From assembly GCA_016840825.1 (NCBI GenBank), contig JAEORN010000298.1, positions 1 to 6,403 of the forward strand: DNA of 6,403 nt, given 5' to 3'. Positions 4,845 to 6,403 of this stretch are shown one piece after another. Source of the stretch: Candidatus Thorarchaeota archaeon (GTDB taxonomy: Archaea > Asgardarchaeota > Thorarchaeia > Thorarchaeales > Thorarchaeaceae). The stretch's first letter is position 1. Each line of letters opens with the position of its first letter. Below the pieces are notes generated by a model. That model searched no databases. It was given only the letters and a program-made list of their open reading frames with translations, and was not told the DNA's origin. The position numbers were made by a program, and so were the translations under genes.

Positions 4845-5951
4845 CTATGGCCATTTGAAAATTCTTAGCAATCCCTCATCAATTGTAATGAAGGATCCTT
4901 GGTTGCCCAACCAGCATCCTGTATCTGCAACACATAGTTTCTCATTTATACCGCCCTGATGACCATGGCCATGTATTAGAAATTCATCTGGCTGGAGATT
5001 CACCGTGAGCATAGCAACAATTCGTCTTGCATGCAGTAGTAGCTGTTTGTGCTCTCTTGGCAAGGAGTCCCCCTTGTTTTGATTATGCGCCCATCTATGG
5101 ATATCTCCCCACGCAATCAGGAATTGATTCACAAGTTCTTCAGGTGTACCTTCTGATTCCATGCTAGTCAAATCTTTGATACACTCGAGCTCAGGAGTCA
5201 CAAGCATTGCCTTTTCGCAGAAGCGCTTAATTTCCAATCTAAAGTTCTTAAAAACCTCGTTACCTTCGCTCTCAAGGCAGAGTCTGTTAATCTCGATGAA
5301 TTGACTAAGCAGATTCAACTCAATAATTGCAGACTCTTCTCTGCTCGTCATCTGCCCCTCTAGAGATCCAGCAAGCTTTTGTTCTATGTTATTGCGTGTG
5401 TCTTCTGATAATTGAGCAATCCGCGATGCCGCTATTGGTGATAGGTTCTTAGAGTAGCTTTGGATTAATTCCCAAAGATTGGATTGTGTTGAACTGCTTT
5501 CATGAACATGGCACATCGCTCTGCAGAACGTCTCATAAAATGGAAGGGTATACCAGTAATCCACTTGATGTCCATGAATGAAACGAAATCTCTTTCCTGC
5601 GTTCATGGTTCTCTGGCGTAAGCTGAATGTCAAATTGGTGATATCATTTCCCAGTGTCGAATGAATGTCGTTAATTCCTGCATCTCCATATATGTCTGTC
5701 ATTACGAAATCATGATTTCCAACAATGTAGTACACTTGGAATCCTAAGGAGCAGATGCTTCTCAGTATCTCAAGATTATCGCGAATCACGCTAGAAGAGT
5801 CTCTCCTCCACAGATCAAGTATATCCCCTAGAAGGTAAATGTCAGAGATATCCCTGGCATTTGGTTTCAAGTATCGTTCAATGAAGTCCACAAAACCTGT
5901 TCTATTTGCTGCTCTATCACCAAGATGGATGTCTGAAACTGCAACAAGCAT
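4845..5951 (-). CDS. Calcineurin-like metallophosphoesterase with a large helical insertion
   Basis: The 368-residue soluble protein has the complete dinuclear metal site of calcineurin-like phosphoesterases: D-I-H at 7-9, GDILD at 42-46, GNHD at 78-81, a histidine in HGHQ (126-129) and GHGH at 328-331. Order and spacing of the first four resemble LpxH-type UDP-diacylglucosamine hydrolases, and an active hydrolase is expected. The last motif is displaced by about 200 residues. The segment between (about 135-320) is rich in charged helical sequence and has no recognised domain; it probably forms a lid or substrate-specificity domain. Archaea do not make lipid A, so an LpxH role is unlikely and the substrate (phosphodiester, nucleotide or isoprenoid diphosphate) is open. 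ATG 5951 is the start because an in-frame TAA lies two codons upstream; no clear Shine-Dalgarno is visible. It follows nikR on the same strand after 34 bases, so the two are probably cotranscribed. Confidence 0.88.
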   Translation of the reverse strand: MLVAVSDIHLGDRAANRTGFVDFIERYLKPNARDISDIYLLGDILDLWRRDSSSVIRDNLEILRSICSLGFQVYYIVGNHDFVMTDIYGDAGINDIHSTLGNDITNLTFSLRQRTMNAGKRFRFIHGHQVDYWYTLPFYETFCRAMCHVHESSSTQSNLWELIQSYSKNLSPIAASRIAQLSEDTRNNIEQKLAGSLEGQMTSREESAIIELNLLSQFIEINRLCLESEGNEVFKNFRLEIKRFCEKAMLVTPELECIKDLTSMESEGTPEELVNQFLIAWGDIHRWAHNQNKGDSLPREHKQLLLHARRIVAMLTVNLQPDEFLIHGHGHQGGINEKLCVADTGCWLGNQGSFITIDEGLLRIFKWP

Positions 5952-5985
5952 GGTTTAGTTATAGACAAACGATGTTAAGTCACTT

Positions 5986-6403
5986 TCAGTGCTTATGTGC
6001 GTGAATGACTTCTGAGTCGCCCGGGAGGGAGAATGCAAACAGCTTCACATACTCGATACCTGAAATTCCTGATATTTTATTTCCAAGTTCCGTTATTGAG
6101 TCCTTAGTACCTGTCAGAGTGATGACTTCCATGCAGTGTGATTGGGATACATGAACATGGGTAGTCGAAATCACATTCGCTTCAGAATGATGCTGCGCCT
6201 TAATCAACGATTCCATTAATCTTGGTCTATGTTTGTAGACAATGTTGAGACTTGCCATTATTGGTTGACTTCCTGTTTCCCATTGACACTGCGAGATGTA
6301 TGCTCGCATAGCATCCCTGATGGCCTCTGATCTCCCTACATACTTCCTTTCCTCAACAAGACGGTCAAAATCCTCTAGGAGATCCTCTGGAATCGAAACG
6401 CCA
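5986..6403 (-). CDS. nikR: Nickel-responsive regulator NikR (5' end cut by window edge)
   Basis: NikR is a nickel-sensing transcription factor, usually repressing nickel uptake genes when nickel is bound. The visible 138 codons begin at GVSIPEDLL, so only about six to eight N-terminal residues are missing. The first about 40 residues form a ribbon-helix-helix DNA-binding domain (strand GVSIP, helices LLEDFDRLVEERK and RSEAIRDAMRAYI). The rest is the ACT-like nickel-binding domain. All four high-affinity ligands known from E. coli NikR are present with identical spacing: the first His of QHH (His76 equivalent), both His of HVH (87 and 89) and Cys in SHC (95). The inner ATG at 6309 would remove the DNA-binding domain and is not the start. 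The C-terminus carries an extra His-rich end, IHAHKH. It lies 34 bases upstream of the phosphoesterase gene on the same strand. No nickel transporter or enzyme is visible in the window. Confidence 0.95.
   Translation of the reverse strand, partial: GVSIPEDLLEDFDRLVEERKYVGRSEAIRDAMRAYISQCQWETGSQPIMASLNIVYKHRPRLMESLIKAQHHSEANVISTTHVHVSQSHCMEVITLTGTKDSITELGNKISGISGIEYVKLFAFSLPGDSEVIHAHKH

Noticed and set aside
6292..6309. ATG at 6309 as the nikR start.
   Set aside because: The frame continues to the window edge with a clear ribbon-helix-helix domain (GVSIPEDLL...RSEAIRDA) in register with known NikR proteins, so this Met is internal.

Overview
The window looks like chromosomal DNA of an archaeon. 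The evidence is indirect. There is a permease tail fused to a universal-stress-protein (USP) domain, a stand-alone RAM (Lrp/AsnC effector) protein, an alanine dehydrogenase of the ornithine-cyclodeaminase fold resembling the Archaeoglobus enzyme, and a NikR regulator. At least one intergenic region reads as an archaeal BRE-TATA promoter, and several Shine-Dalgarno sequences are of the GGTG or GGAGG type. Protein style and base composition would fit an Asgard-like or other mesophilic uncultured archaeon, but I cannot fix the lineage. There are no mobile elements, CRISPR arrays or structural RNA genes that I can support, and no gene-free stretch longer than about 150 bases.

Layout, left to right. 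(1) A plus-strand operon at 1-1402 holds the C-terminal end of an APC-type amino acid permease with a USP-like tail, a stand-alone RAM protein and a separate USP. The first two overlap by one base and the third follows after 17 bases. An in-frame TGA at 31-33 interrupts the permease, so the visible 37-684 frame is probably only the back part of a longer gene. (2) On the minus strand, 1424-3094 encodes a complete glutamine-dependent NAD+ synthetase (nadE) that meets the operon tail to tail. (3) A divergent regulatory region at 3095-3246 separates nadE from a plus-strand alanine dehydrogenase/OCD-family gene ending at 4281. (4) A hairpin at 4301-4331 lies between that gene and a small minus-strand four-helix membrane protein (4360-4713). 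That gene has a well-formed promoter with an 18-base palindrome between the TATA box and the start. (5) At the right end, a minus-strand pair runs nikR (cut by the window edge) then a calcineurin-like metallophosphoesterase with an unusually large insertion between its metal-binding motifs.

A possible functional thread on the left is amino acid metabolism. The permease would import amino acids, the RAM protein would bind one, the USP domains could report nucleotide or energy state, alanine dehydrogenase would deaminate with NAD+, and NadE would make NAD+. This is inference from neighbourhood only. The right end is a separate nickel-regulator/phosphoesterase unit whose substrate is unknown. 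The points most worth a second look are the stop codon in the permease motif, the permease-RAM-USP operon, the palindromic operator candidate, and the phosphoesterase with its inserted helical domain next to nikR.
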